64,000 nucleotides of DNA, taken from Aeromonas veronii bv. veronii (lineage in GTDB: Bacteria > Pseudomonadota > Gammaproteobacteria > Enterobacterales > Aeromonadaceae). Below are positions 8,886-20,789 of the stretch, one piece after another. The stretch's first letter is position 1. Each line of letters begins with the position of its first letter. A program made the translations under genes and the position numbers. Under the pieces are notes generated by a model. The model saw nothing but the letters and a program-made list of their open reading frames with translations. It ran no database searches and was not told where the DNA came from. The stretch covers positions 1 through 64,000 of the forward strand of contig NZ_CDDK01000010.1 of the NCBI RefSeq assembly GCF_000820225.1, given 5' to 3'.

Positions 8886-9009
8886 GAAAGATCCTTTTTC
8901 ATGGGCAAGTGTGAAGAACCTGTACTTTATCGCCTTGGTTGCGATTGGCAACCGCTGAACCGCACCGGCCACTCGCCCGTTGATAGGTTCTCTCTATTTT
9001 GGCAATAGA

Positions 9010-9024
9010 TGAGAATGGTTTTCA
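9010..9024. promoter_or_regulatory. Candidate Fur box
   Basis: TGAGAAT-G-GTTTTCA fits the 7-1-7 Fur consensus TGATAAT-N-ATTATCA at 11 of 14 positions. It lies about 53 bp upstream of the DUF2061 gene and about 125 bp upstream of the divergent small membrane protein gene. The match is seen; iron control is inferred. Confidence 0.4.
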
Positions 9025-9076
9025 TTTAATCTCATTTCGGCGGATACTCTCATCATCAACAGAGGGAGCCGCCATC

Positions 9077-9442
9077 ATGAAAAAGACCATCAGCTTTGCC
9101 ATCCTGCACTTCGGTGTCGCCTTTACCGTGGCCTACCTGCTGACCGGTGAACTGCTGACCGCCAGCCTGATTGCCCTGATCGAGCCCGCCGTCAACACGG
9201 TCGCCTTCTACTTTCATGACCTTGGCTGGCACAAATTCAAGCCAAATCACAGCCTGCAGGCCAAGACCAGCAGCTTCGCGGTGGTCCACTTCTCGGTGGC
9301 CTTCGGAGTGGCCTTCCTGCTGAGCGGCGAGCTGCTCACCGGCGGCGTGATGGCGATGATCGAACCGGCCATCAACACCCTGGTGTTCTTCTTCCACGAG
9401 CGGCTGTGGCGCGCCCGCAGTCAGCAACTGGCGCTGGCCTGA
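9077..9442 (+). CDS. DUF2061 family membrane protein, two tandem repeats
   Basis: The 121-residue protein contains two copies of the DUF2061 unit: residues about 1-50 (SFAILHFGVAFTVAYLLTGE ... IEPAVNTVAFYFHD) and about 66-110 (SFAVVHFSVAFGVAFLLSGE ... IEPAINTLVFFFHE). Each repeat has two hydrophobic helices, giving about four membrane segments. Internal duplication is obvious at residue level. GGGAG precedes the ATG by about eight bases. DUF2061 has no established function. A Fur-box-like site upstream hints at metal-dependent expression. Confidence 0.8.
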   Translation: MKKTISFAILHFGVAFTVAYLLTGELLTASLIALIEPAVNTVAFYFHDLGWHKFKPNHSLQAKTSSFAVVHFSVAFGVAFLLSGELLTGGVMAMIEPAINTLVFFFHERLWRARSQQLALA

Positions 9443-9482
9443 TCAACCGGGCAACCCGCCTCCCCCCTTTATCGCGGCCACA

Positions 9483-9519
9483 AAAAACCCGACATTCCGG
9501 CCAGGAGTGTCGGGTTTTT
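9483..9519. terminator. Intrinsic terminator after the DUF2061 gene
   Basis: A 12-bp perfect stem (AAAAACCCGACA with TGTCGGGTTTTT) closes a 13-base loop and ends in a T-run. It sits between convergent genes, and the A-run on the other side makes it usable in both directions. Confidence 0.8.
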
Positions 9520-9574
9520 CACATCAGCAAAGATCTCTGTCTGGATGCATCATCCGATGCCCCATCAATAACGA

Positions 9575-9955
9575 TCAGGCTTTCTTGCAGATGGGATCAA
9601 CGATAAAGGCATTCTGATCAAACTTCTGCCAGGCGCCGGTGCCGACCCCATCGACCACCAGAATGGAGACCACGCCGAAATCGACAAAGATCCCGAGCAG
9701 AGTAGTGGCATCGAACGACTTTGAGACCGGCACTGTCACCGAGTAGCAATCCGCGCTTTTGACCGTGATGGTGTAATTCTCTTTCTTCTTGAACGAGGTG
9801 ATCACATTGCCGTGGCCCAGCAACATATCGTTGACGTAGATCTCCGCATCGGGATCCTGACTGCGAATGGAAACCTGCTGACTTGTGCCGTTAAACATGG
9901 CCGCACAACCGGACAGCATGATGGCCAGCAAGGCCCCCGTCATCAACCTGAACAT
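9575..9955 (-). CDS. Small lipoprotein with PEGA-like segment
   Basis: The 126-residue product starts with a lipoprotein signal peptide; the lipobox LSGC puts the lipidated cysteine at residue 17. The segment DPDAEIYVNDMLLGHG resembles a PEGA-type surface-layer repeat. It is followed by a hydrophobic stretch near residues 85-105 (LLGIFVDFGVVSILVVDGV) that could be a glycine-zipper or membrane-inserting hairpin. GAAGG precedes the start. Similar small lipoproteins are common in proteobacteria but lack an assigned role. It appears to be transcribed alone. Confidence 0.7.
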   Translation of the reverse strand: MFRLMTGALLAIMLSGCAAMFNGTSQQVSIRSQDPDAEIYVNDMLLGHGNVITSFKKKENYTITVKSADCYSVTVPVSKSFDATTLLGIFVDFGVVSILVVDGVGTGAWQKFDQNAFIVDPICKKA

Positions 9956-10248
9956 AGCTAACCTTCTTGTTATTAAGAAAAGGCCGCAAATCTAGCACGC
10001 CTCTAGAACTGGAGTGAAAGTACAATGTTGCAGGCCTGCCTGAATGCTCAAAATAGCGACCACTCCTGACCAGTTTTTAAACAAGCCGGCCTCATCCAGC
10101 AACAGTTCCCTTCCCCACTGGAGTACCGCGGCAAAACCGGTCGCCAGCACATGCTGCAGAGCAAAATGCGCTCGGCTCCCCTGCTGCATTGCCCTGAAGA
10201 GTGTGCTGTAGTAGGCAGATATGCCCTCCTCATTGCTGGAATCTATCG

Positions 10249-10845
10249 ATGAACAAGACCTTGCTTGCCACCCTGCTGTTTGCCCCTCTGCTGGCCAGCG
10301 CCGCAACCCCCTCCTTTGACTGCACCAAAGCGTCCGGGTCGGTCGAAACCCTGATCTGCAAGGATGCCGGACTGGCCGCCCTTGATAACGAACTGGCGGC
10401 ACTCTACCCCAAGGCGATTGCCGCGCTCTCTCCTGAACAGCTCAAGACAGAGCGCGCCATGCAGCGCGGCTGGATCAAGGGGCGTAACGACTGCTGGAAG
10501 GGGCAGGATCTGCGCCAGTGTGTGGAGGATAACTACCTGCTGCGGATCACCGAACTGCAGATCAGCGGCGGCCAGTTGATGGTGCCGGCACCGGTCAATT
10601 ACAAGTGCGGCAAGAACGTCATGCTCTCTACCTACTTCTATAACGATGCCAAGCTGCCCGCCGCAGTGATCAACCTGAGCGAGGGCGACAAGCAGCAACA
10701 AGTGCTCGCCTATGAAGCCCCCAGCGCCAGCGGTGCCCGATATGAAGGGCAAAATCTCACCTTCTTCACCAAGGGGGACGACGCCACGCTGGAGCGTTAC
10801 GGCCAGCCAACCCTCACCTGCATGGAAAATCCGACCAAGGGCTGA
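10249..10845 (+). CDS. Periplasmic LprI-like plus MliC-like lysozyme inhibitor
   Basis: The 198-residue protein has a cleavable signal peptide (about residues 1-19, ending ASAA). A DUF1311/LprI-type domain follows (about 20-100, with cysteines in FDCTK, LICKD, DCWKG and RQCVED). The C-terminal part resembles MliC inhibitors of C-type lysozyme (about 120-195), with ASGARYEGQNLTFFTKGDD and paired cysteines in YKCGK and LTCME. Both domain types are linked in the literature to protection from host lysozyme. No lipobox is seen, so it should be soluble in the periplasm. The start at 10249 puts the signal peptide at the N-terminus; the ribosome binding site is weak. Confidence 0.78.
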   Translation: MNKTLLATLLFAPLLASAATPSFDCTKASGSVETLICKDAGLAALDNELAALYPKAIAALSPEQLKTERAMQRGWIKGRNDCWKGQDLRQCVEDNYLLRITELQISGGQLMVPAPVNYKCGKNVMLSTYFYNDAKLPAAVINLSEGDKQQQVLAYEAPSASGARYEGQNLTFFTKGDDATLERYGQPTLTCMENPTKG

Positions 10846-10885
10846 GGCTCATAGGGGCGGCTCGTTTTGCCGCCCCCCACCTTGA

Positions 10886-12061
10886 CTAGATAGCGATATC
10901 CAGCGGTTTTCCTTCCCGCACAATCCGCAACTTGAGCGACCCCGGCTTGCCGGTGCTGAGCAGTTCACGCACCTTGTCGATCTCGAGGGGACGATAAGCC
11001 ACCCCGTTGATCTGCTCCAGAATATCGCCGTTGGCCAGACCATAGGGGGCAAGATCCCGTTCGTCGCTGTAGTAGATCTGCAGATGCTCGCCATCAAAAC
11101 GCACCCCGATATTGCGCAGGATTGGGGGCACTTTGCGCGCCAGGCTGTCGGCGTCGTAGCAGAGCATCATCCGCCCGGGCATGATCGCAAAGCGATTGAA
11201 GCGGTTAACAAAATCCAGCCCCAGACCATACTGCTCATTGCTGTTTTCCGACACGCGCAACTCACCGAGCTGGCGCTCATCAAAGTGCAGGCCGGTGAGG
11301 ATATGGTCACGCCCCTCCACCATACCGCTGGCGTCCACCCCTTTGCGTGGCGTGGCATCTTCGCCAGAGATCGCCTTCTGGCTCGCCATAAAGTCGATAA
11401 AGGCATGGTCGGCATAGCTCTGATCGGCCCCGGTATCCAGATACATGCGCACGCTGCTCTCGCCGTGGGTCAGATACACTGCCGGGGAGCGGTTGTAGCT
11501 GTCTTCATAGCCGATGCAACGCTCGAACGTAGCTGCCGACGGTGCCGTCAGCAAAACAGTTAGCTGATGCTTGTCGCGATCAAACACCCAGTTGAAACGG
11601 CGGATGGTGTCGATCCCGAGGATGCCATCAATACGGCTGCCGAGAGACTGGGAGAAAAGATCGAAATCAACGGTTGCCCACAGATCGCTGTCATCAATGG
11701 TGACCGACCCCAGCGAGAAGGGCTGCGGCTCAACAAAACCAAGCTGCTCGCTGCCCAGTTGGCTCGAAACGCTGTTCACAGTGGCAAAATCAGCCTGATA
11801 GGCCCTGGGCAATTCGCTTAAGGTCAGCGCCTTGAAACGGCTGGCCAGACGACGATCGATAAAGGTGATACTGGCCCCGGTATCCAGCAAAAACTGGTAC
11901 TGCTCACCAGCGATGGTGACGGGGATCAGGGGGGCACTTTCGTAATGCACTGTCAGCACCGGGCCGGGTGCATTGCGCTTGGTGGATGAATCCGGGGCTG
12001 TGCAGCCTTGGACGACGAACAGGGCCAACATGGCCAGCGCCACTTTTAACTGCGACTTCAT
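10886..12061 (-). CDS. Lipoprotein with retropepsin-like aspartyl protease and PDZ domains
   Basis: The 391-residue product has an N-terminal signal ending FVVQGC, a slightly unusual lipobox with Gln at -2. Two aspartyl-protease half-domains follow: FLLDTGASITFID (near residue 60) and MYLDTGADQSYAD (near residue 220). Both have the catalytic Asp-Thr-Gly, so one chain could form the whole active site. A C-terminal PDZ-like domain (about 315-390) contains YGLANGDILEQINGVAYRPL. Bacterial two-lobed pepsin/retropepsin-like proteins are poorly characterised. AAGGAG lies four bases before the ATG at 12061. It faces the LprI/MliC gene convergently; substrates are unknown. Confidence 0.75.
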   Translation of the reverse strand: MKSQLKVALAMLALFVVQGCTAPDSSTKRNAPGPVLTVHYESAPLIPVTIAGEQYQFLLDTGASITFIDRRLASRFKALTLSELPRAYQADFATVNSVSSQLGSEQLGFVEPQPFSLGSVTIDDSDLWATVDFDLFSQSLGSRIDGILGIDTIRRFNWVFDRDKHQLTVLLTAPSAATFERCIGYEDSYNRSPAVYLTHGESSVRMYLDTGADQSYADHAFIDFMASQKAISGEDATPRKGVDASGMVEGRDHILTGLHFDERQLGELRVSENSNEQYGLGLDFVNRFNRFAIMPGRMMLCYDADSLARKVPPILRNIGVRFDGEHLQIYYSDERDLAPYGLANGDILEQINGVAYRPLEIDKVRELLSTGKPGSLKLRIVREGKPLDIAI

Positions 12062-12667
12062 AACTCTCCTTCCCGATAGCAGATGCCCCCGCAACGCCAC
12101 CGCATAATGCTATCTTGTTGATTTATAGATAAATAAGCTATTTAAGCGGGGAGTACGGACAATAACAAAGAGTTTTATGCTGATTCAAGCCAGATATGAC
12201 CATTAATATTCTATGGAGATAGTTCAAGAATGGTTGTTCACGCTATCTCGGCGCGTCATCAATCGTGGGTGAAAATTGATTAATTTATTGATCTTGCACA
12301 GAAATCCTCAATATTGAGCTTTCTCTCCACAGCGCCATGGTTAATATTGCCATTTGGCGACACTTGCCTCGTCGGAGTCTCCCATGAGCCATGCCAACCC
12401 CATCCCGTTGGTGAAACGCAGCAGACTGGAAGCTGAAATTCAGGGGCGGTAGCCATGCCACTTCCCCTGCCTGCCAAGCCGGTGCCTCACCCACAACATG
12501 CAAATCAAGGTGGTGTATGGAAACACAAACTTTGCAGATTGTTCAGGACTTAAATAATTGGCAATCGACAAATTGTCTGTATTTAGGCAGCTAATTAAGT
12601 CAGAGTCATTTAAATCACTCCCCTGATTGAATTAACACTATTCTATCACTCGCCATAGAACCATAAC
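12062..12667. other. 606-bp stretch without a convincing gene; border of a low-GC patch
   Basis: The left part should hold the promoter of the aspartyl protease gene. Composition falls towards AT-rich near 12100-12300, returns to GC-rich near 12360-12490, and falls again from about 12520 to the DUF2971 gene. A 72-codon reading frame on the minus strand (12285-12503) has no ribosome binding site and no recognisable domain. I see no tRNA, integrase or clear inverted repeats that would mark an insertion event. Confidence 0.5.
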
Positions 12668-14929
12668 ATGAACCATAAAGAAATTGCCGATGCAATTAGA
12701 AACAAAAAATTCTCAGAGCTTACCTTATTAGATTGCCCTATTTTGTTAGAGCAAAACAAATATTATTATGGATTTCGCTATTTTTTACTAGATGCAAAAG
12801 GCATTGATACATCTACAGCACTGGATGACATACTTAAAAAACATGGAAGTCTAAGTAAAGCATATGAGTATCTAGGGACGATAGCTAGAGATATCTATCC
12901 TAATATTGGAGATGAGTATATATCCGAATCATATTTTCAACGAGCAGTTTATTATGATATAAACAATACTAATGCTTGGTGGAGTCTATATCGTTTAAAC
13001 AATGACAGCGATGCGTTTTTTAAATCACTGAAACTAGATTATGACGCCAATAATTTTGGCTTAGTGTCAAAAAAACTGAATGATACATATCTGTCTCTTT
13101 CTTATATGCCCTCCGATCGTCAACGCAAAGATGACTGGTCTTTGCTTCTTCAAATAACCCAAGATGATAGGGTATCTCTAAATGATAATGGTAAACAAAT
13201 CTTGGCACTGGCATATTTTCATCTAGGTGATTTTGAAAATGGCATAGATATAATAAACTCCCTCAGCAAGGTACACTTAAATATTGCCAGCAAATATTAC
13301 ACTGCACATAAAATAGATAAAGAAACCGTAATATCAAAAATTTCAACACATGAAAAAGCAAGATTTTTGCTCGAAGAGCCTGAAAAACTATATAAAGAAT
13401 ATTTGGATGATGTAAAAGAAAGTGAACAATCAATATTAAAGTCATCATTAATGGAGATAGCATTTAAGGCAAAACTCCATTCAGATGTCATAAAAATTTA
13501 CTGTACTAACCAAGAGAGTGATGAACCTTTCACATATAAACTTAAATCTAAGACGCTCTTCGCTATTTCAAAATTTTTATTGGGTGAGAATGTTGACAAT
13601 GGTATATTGCAAGAGATAAAAAATCGCTCACATATTATTGATATTGAAAGCACTGGCCTCTATAAGGTGTTTTTACTAGCCATGCATTTAAATACGCTAG
13701 AAGGATACTTCGCTGAACATCGAGTCTTAGAGACCCCCATTCATTTCAATCATGAATATCAAAGTGCTCAGGAGTTGTTAGATGACCCCGAGTTGACAGC
13801 TCACTTTTTATATGATGACCTGTATCAAAAATATAATAAGCTAGAAGAGGACTGGAATTACACGCAAAGCACTAGCAATTTAAAACAACTATTAGAAAAA
13901 GAAAGGGATAGTTTATCAAAAAACGAAAGAATAAATATCTTCCGTTTAGAGATACAAAATGAAAATTATGAAAGCGCCTTTAAAAGGATAAATGAATTTC
14001 ATGATAGATATGAGCCAACGATAACTACTTATAATTTACTTGGCGTTTGCCTAGAAAGGCAAAATCAGTATTCTGATGCTTATCATTACTATAAAGCTGC
14101 ATTAGAATTAATGAAAAAACACTCTGAATATAGTTATGTTATTATTGGCAATTATTTAAAATGTGCGAACAAAATAAAACAAACCATACCTGAAGGTGAA
14201 TACAGCTCACTAAGAGAAAAACTAAATTTAGGTTTGGTGAGTGAGTTTATATGGAATATGTCTATAGGTGGTAGACATCGCATTATTTACAAATACTACC
14301 CGTTCAATATAAACACAATCGATGCTCTAGTTAATCAATATTTTTATTTTCCGTCAAAAGATCATCTTAATGATCCTATTGAGCTTCCAACCCTAGATGG
14401 CATAGGGGGAGATCAGTTAATAGACAGTGATTACAGAATCTGCTCATTCACCGATAACAACAATTCTATGCTAATGTGGTCTCATTATACTCAAAACCAT
14501 GAAGGCATTATGATTGAATATAAATTTGGACATGAATTACCGGAAGGAGTTGGTGTTAGTAAAGTTGAATATACAAACGAGCATAAAAAAAACAAAGAGC
14601 AGAGTAAATATTTATTCAACCAATATTTATTAACTAAAAATAGAGATTGGTCATATGAAAAAGAAATTAGACTTATATCTTATAAAAGAGATAAAGTTTA
14701 TTTTGAGAAATGCAATCACATTCAACGAGATAGAAATAAAATACATGCAGAAATACTAAGCATTACTTTAGGATGTAAATTCCCTGAAGCAAAGTTAAAT
14801 CTTATCAAAAACATAATATCCACCATTAACAACAGAAAGGGCGCACATGAACCCAAAATAAAAATGCGAAAGGCCATGATATCTAAAGACAATCCATTTA
14901 AATTGGAGTATTTCGATCTTAACTTATAG
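12668..14929 (+). CDS. TPR-rich protein with C-terminal DUF2971 domain, horizontally acquired
   Basis: The 753-residue protein has an alpha-helical, TPR-like body, clearest near residues 455-510 (YNLLGVCLERQNQYSDAYHY). A C-terminal DUF2971 domain follows at about 535-740. Its family landmarks are visible: LNDPIELP, CSFTDNNNSMLMWSHYTQNH, GIMIEYKFG and DWSYEKEIRLISY. The gene is strongly AT-rich and uses A/T-ending codons, unlike every neighbour, which marks it as recently transferred. DUF2971 has no established activity that I can name. A lone AT-rich gene of this size would fit a defence or stress cargo gene, but that is inference. No good ribosome binding site precedes the ATG. No signal peptide or membrane segment is seen. 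Confidence 0.72.
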   Translation: MNHKEIADAIRNKKFSELTLLDCPILLEQNKYYYGFRYFLLDAKGIDTSTALDDILKKHGSLSKAYEYLGTIARDIYPNIGDEYISESYFQRAVYYDINNTNAWWSLYRLNNDSDAFFKSLKLDYDANNFGLVSKKLNDTYLSLSYMPSDRQRKDDWSLLLQITQDDRVSLNDNGKQILALAYFHLGDFENGIDIINSLSKVHLNIASKYYTAHKIDKETVISKISTHEKARFLLEEPEKLYKEYLDDVKESEQSILKSSLMEIAFKAKLHSDVIKIYCTNQESDEPFTYKLKSKTLFAISKFLLGENVDNGILQEIKNRSHIIDIESTGLYKVFLLAMHLNTLEGYFAEHRVLETPIHFNHEYQSAQELLDDPELTAHFLYDDLYQKYNKLEEDWNYTQSTSNLKQLLEKERDSLSKNERINIFRLEIQNENYESAFKRINEFHDRYEPTITTYNLLGVCLERQNQYSDAYHYYKAALELMKKHSEYSYVIIGNYLKCANKIKQTIPEGEYSSLREKLNLGLVSEFIWNMSIGGRHRIIYKYYPFNINTIDALVNQYFYFPSKDHLNDPIELPTLDGIGGDQLIDSDYRICSFTDNNNSMLMWSHYTQNHEGIMIEYKFGHELPEGVGVSKVEYTNEHKKNKEQSKYLFNQYLLTKNRDWSYEKEIRLISYKRDKVYFEKCNHIQRDRNKIHAEILSITLGCKFPEAKLNLIKNIISTINNRKGAHEPKIKMRKAMISKDNPFKLEYFDLNL

Positions 14930-15044
14930 GTTCACAATGATTCTATACACCGACAAAAATTAAACTGTGAAAACACGTCAATTTATTACTCCATCACATC
15001 CTTCTATATTTCATAGGTATTAACAATGACTGACTTCAAGCCCG

Positions 15045-15075
15045 TAGGTTCGATTAGCGAAGCGTAATCGGACGT
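15045..15075. repeat. REP-like imperfect hairpin
   Basis: GTAGGTTCGATTAGCGAAGC runs into GTAATCGGAC. The CGATTA/TAATCG arms enclose GC-rich bases, forming a short imperfect hairpin. Sequences of this kind (a TCGGATTA...TAATCCGA core) recur as intergenic repeats in many gammaproteobacteria. It lies near the right border of the AT-rich patch. Copy number in this genome cannot be judged here. Confidence 0.35.
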
Positions 15076-15185
15076 TCGCGGTCACAATATGTCGTGATAG
15101 CACCCGTTGCCTTTAGGTACCGACTTTCAGATGGCATCTTTATTCACCTATAGCTTTGCTGGTGTAACACATCCCAAGGAGATTT

Positions 15186-15671
15186 ATGAAGCCTGACTTA
15201 ACCGGCACTCGGATTATACTGCGCACCATTGGCCCGCAGGATGCCGCCGATCTGTTCGAGATTTATGGCAATCCGCTGACCATGGAGTTTGCCTCTGATC
15301 CCTGCTTTACCTCTCCCGCCATGGTGGCGCAGATGATGGCGAGCGTGGTGCGGCTGGAGCAAGCGGGTGAGTCGCTGGAGTGGGCGATTGTCGAGCGGGA
15401 GGGCAACAAGGTGATCGGCACCTGCGGCCTGCACAGTTTCAGCGAGGCGGGCCGCTACTGCGAGGTAGGCTGCCTGCTCAATGCGGCCTATTGGCGCAGA
15501 GGGTTTATGTCGGAGGCGCTGGGATTGCTGTTCGCCCACGCCAGCACACTGGGAGTCACCTGCCTCACCGCAGATATCGATGCAGATAACGTCCGCTCTA
15601 TCGCCCTGTTTGAAAAGCTGGGCTTCAAGGCGCATGCAGGGCGCTATCAGCGCATGCTCCCCTTTATCTGA
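15186..15671 (+). CDS. GNAT-family acetyltransferase, RimJ/RimL type
   Basis: The 161-residue protein is a single GNAT domain: TRIILRTIGPQDAADLFEIY at the N-terminus, ERE-GNKVIGTCGLHSF in the middle, the acyl-CoA loop region AAYWRRGFMSEAL, and the closing SIALFEKLGFKAHAGRYQ. It resembles RimJ/RimL-type N-acetyltransferases that modify ribosomal proteins or small amines with acetyl-CoA. AAGGAGATTT directly precedes the ATG. The gene returns to the GC-rich composition of the chromosome and marks the right side of the foreign patch. The substrate cannot be inferred. Confidence 0.82.
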   Translation: MKPDLTGTRIILRTIGPQDAADLFEIYGNPLTMEFASDPCFTSPAMVAQMMASVVRLEQAGESLEWAIVEREGNKVIGTCGLHSFSEAGRYCEVGCLLNAAYWRRGFMSEALGLLFAHASTLGVTCLTADIDADNVRSIALFEKLGFKAHAGRYQRMLPFI

Positions 15672-15864
15672 CCCGAAACCAGAGGCATAACCCCCTCGCC
15701 ACTCAGGCGTTGTAGCAAAGCCCAGCTGTAAAAAACAGACAAAATAGAACTCCCACCTTTCCAGCTATCACCATTACATTCACGCCAGTTACAACCCTCT
15801 TACCGGCCACGGGGCGCTTGTCATATACTCTTGTGCTCTTATGACACGCCGGGGAGGCGTTGAT

Positions 15865-16686
15865 ATGCAATCACAGACTCACACCTATATCGTCAATGAC
15901 AGCCCGCAGCCTTGCCTGCAGGCCGGTTCGGGCGAGCCGCTGTTGCTGATCCATGGCGCGCTGGCCAACCATACCCTCTGGCTCGAACATATCGAGCAGC
16001 TCTCACGTCACTACACCGTCTATGCTCCCACCCTGCGCCACTTTGGCGAGGCGGGCAAAAACGGGCCTTTTGGTCTGGAGACCCACGCCAGTGATCTGCT
16101 TGCCCTGCTGAAACAATTGCCGTGCGGGCCAGTGCATCTGGCGGGCTGGTCATACGGGGCGGATGTTGCCCTGACCGCTGCCCTGATGGCTCCGGAGCAA
16201 TTCATAAGCCTCTATCTGGTTGAGCCAGGCTGCCCGGGAGCCCTCGATGAACAGGGGATCGCTGCCTTTATGGCCGATGCCGGAGCCATGTTTGGCCCCG
16301 TGTTTGGCCAGGTTGCGGAAGGCTTGCTGCAAGAGGCCGTGGCGACCCTGATCGATGGTTCGGGTGGTCATGCAGGCTATTTTGCTGCACAACCGCTCAA
16401 GTGGCAGCAGGCACAGTTGGCAGAAGCCGATAGCCTGCCCAAGCAGTTGAGCCAGAGCGAGCGACCAGATTGGTCCCCCGGGCGCCTTGCCATGCTCAAC
16501 ATGCCCACCTGCATCGTGCAGGGCGTAGATACCAGAGCGCTGTTTGCGCTGGTCTGTGAGGCTATTGGCAACGCCATTCCCGCCTGCGATCGCTTGCAGG
16601 TGCCAAACGCCGGGCACCTCTACCCCATCGAGCAGCCCGCGCTGTTTGTGCAGCATCTGCAACGCTGGCTTGAACAGCAGGCATAA
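15865..16686 (+). CDS. Alpha/beta hydrolase
   Basis: The 273-residue protein has the alpha/beta-hydrolase core: LLLIHGALANHTLW (oxyanion region), the nucleophile elbow GWSYGAD with serine near residue 98, an acidic residue in VQGVDTRALF, and the catalytic histidine in NAGHLYPIEQP. It has no signal peptide and should be cytoplasmic. I start at 15865, where GGGGAGG lies seven bases upstream; an ATG at 15841 would place the start before this ribosome binding site. The family covers esterases, lactonases and dehalogenases, and the substrate is unknown. A terminator follows immediately. Confidence 0.82.
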   Translation: MQSQTHTYIVNDSPQPCLQAGSGEPLLLIHGALANHTLWLEHIEQLSRHYTVYAPTLRHFGEAGKNGPFGLETHASDLLALLKQLPCGPVHLAGWSYGADVALTAALMAPEQFISLYLVEPGCPGALDEQGIAAFMADAGAMFGPVFGQVAEGLLQEAVATLIDGSGGHAGYFAAQPLKWQQAQLAEADSLPKQLSQSERPDWSPGRLAMLNMPTCIVQGVDTRALFALVCEAIGNAIPACDRLQVPNAGHLYPIEQPALFVQHLQRWLEQQA

Positions 16687-16689
16687 AAA

Positions 16690-16713
16690 AACCGGAACCC
16701 AGGGGTTCCGGTT
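16690..16713. terminator. Bidirectional terminator between hydrolase gene and eno
   Basis: An 11-bp stem (AACCGGAACCC with GGGTTCCGGTT) has a two-base centre, CTTTTC on one side and an A-run on the other. It separates convergent genes. Confidence 0.8.
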
Positions 16714-16748
16714 CTTTTCATTCCAGCCGAGGCTGGCAAACCAGCAAA

Positions 16749-19795
<3,047 letters not shown>

Positions 19796-19918
19796 TTAGG
19801 GAATTTTAAGGGGTGCTTCGGGGATGAAGCAGGACGGGGAAACAGTATACCAAAAACCCCTCTCCCAAACAATGAGCAAAAATCTATCAGGCTCACCGCC
19901 CCCCCATCTTGCGCCAAA

Positions 19919-20716
19919 TCAACTTTGCTCGGTTTCCTTCGCCTTATCCCAAGCGGCATCGAGCTTTTCGAGGGTGCAATCGGTCATTTTCAAGCCTTCT
20001 GCGGCGATTATCTGCTCAACCTGACGAAAGCGACGTTCGAACTTGGCGTTGGCGCCGCGCAGCACCTGCTCCGGATCCTTGCCCAGATGACGCACCAGAT
20101 TGACGGTGGCAAACAGCAGGTCGCCGAGCTCGTCGCTCACCCGCGCCTCGTCCACATCGGCCATCAATGCCTCTTCCATCACCTCGTCGATCTCTTCGTG
20201 GATCTTGTCCACCACAGGCCCCAGCGTCTTCCAGTCAAAACCGACAGTGGCGCAGCGTTTCTGAATTTTGGCGGCGCGAGTCAGGGCCGGCAGCGAGAGC
20301 GGGATATCGTCCAGCACGCTCTCTTTGTCGAGGGCTGCCCGCTCTTTGGCCTTTTCCGCTTCCCAGTTCGCTTTTACCGCTTTCTCGTCGCCAAGGTCTG
20401 CATCGGAGAAAACATGGGGATGACGGCGAATGAGCTTTTCACTCACCGTATCCACGATATCGGCGAAGTCGAACAAGCCCCGCTCTTTACCCAGCTGGGC
20501 GTAGAACACCACCTGAAACAGCAGATCCCCCAACTCCCCTTTCAGCCCCTGCCAATCTTCGGTCTCGATGGCATCGGCCACCTCGTAGGCCTCTTCCAGG
20601 GTGTGCGGCACTATGGTCTGGAAGTTCTGTTTCAGATCCCAGGGGCAGCCGTTTTGCGGATCACGCAAACGAGCCATGATGTCGAGCAGTTGGGGCAGAT
20701 CGTAACGTTGGGACAT
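19919..20716 (-). CDS. mazG: Nucleoside triphosphate pyrophosphohydrolase MazG
   Basis: The 265-residue protein has two MazG-type all-alpha domains. The first (about residues 1-115) carries the metal-binding motif [10 protein letters not shown] with [14 protein letters not shown]. The second (about 140-250) carries [11 protein letters not shown] with [17 protein letters not shown]. MazG hydrolyses NTPs to NMP and pyrophosphate and lowers ppGpp effects in E. coli. It lies 73 bp downstream of relA, the same arrangement as in E. coli. No strong ribosome binding site is visible, but the N-terminus [11 protein letters not shown] is conserved. Confidence 0.95.
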   Translation of the reverse strand: MSQRYDLPQLLDIMARLRDPQNGCPWDLKQNFQTIVPHTLEEAYEVADAIETEDWQGLKGELGDLLFQVVFYAQLGKERGLFDFADIVDTVSEKLIRRHPHVFSDADLGDEKAVKANWEAEKAKERAALDKESVLDDIPLSLPALTRAAKIQKRCATVGFDWKTLGPVVDKIHEEIDEVMEEALMADVDEARVSDELGDLLFATVNLVRHLGKDPEQVLRGANAKFERRFRQVEQIIAAEGLKMTDCTLEKLDAAWDKAKETEQS

Positions 20717-20789
20717 GGGATATTCGCTTTCGATTCGTTCAAAAAGGGTCGTAAATGCAGACCGGCCACTGGGGCCGGTCGGTTCGCTA

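Noticed and set aside
12285-12503. 72-codon minus-strand ORF in the gap before the DUF2971 gene
   Set aside because: No ribosome binding site or recognisable domain. It may be part of an intergenic repeat, which cannot be judged from one copy.
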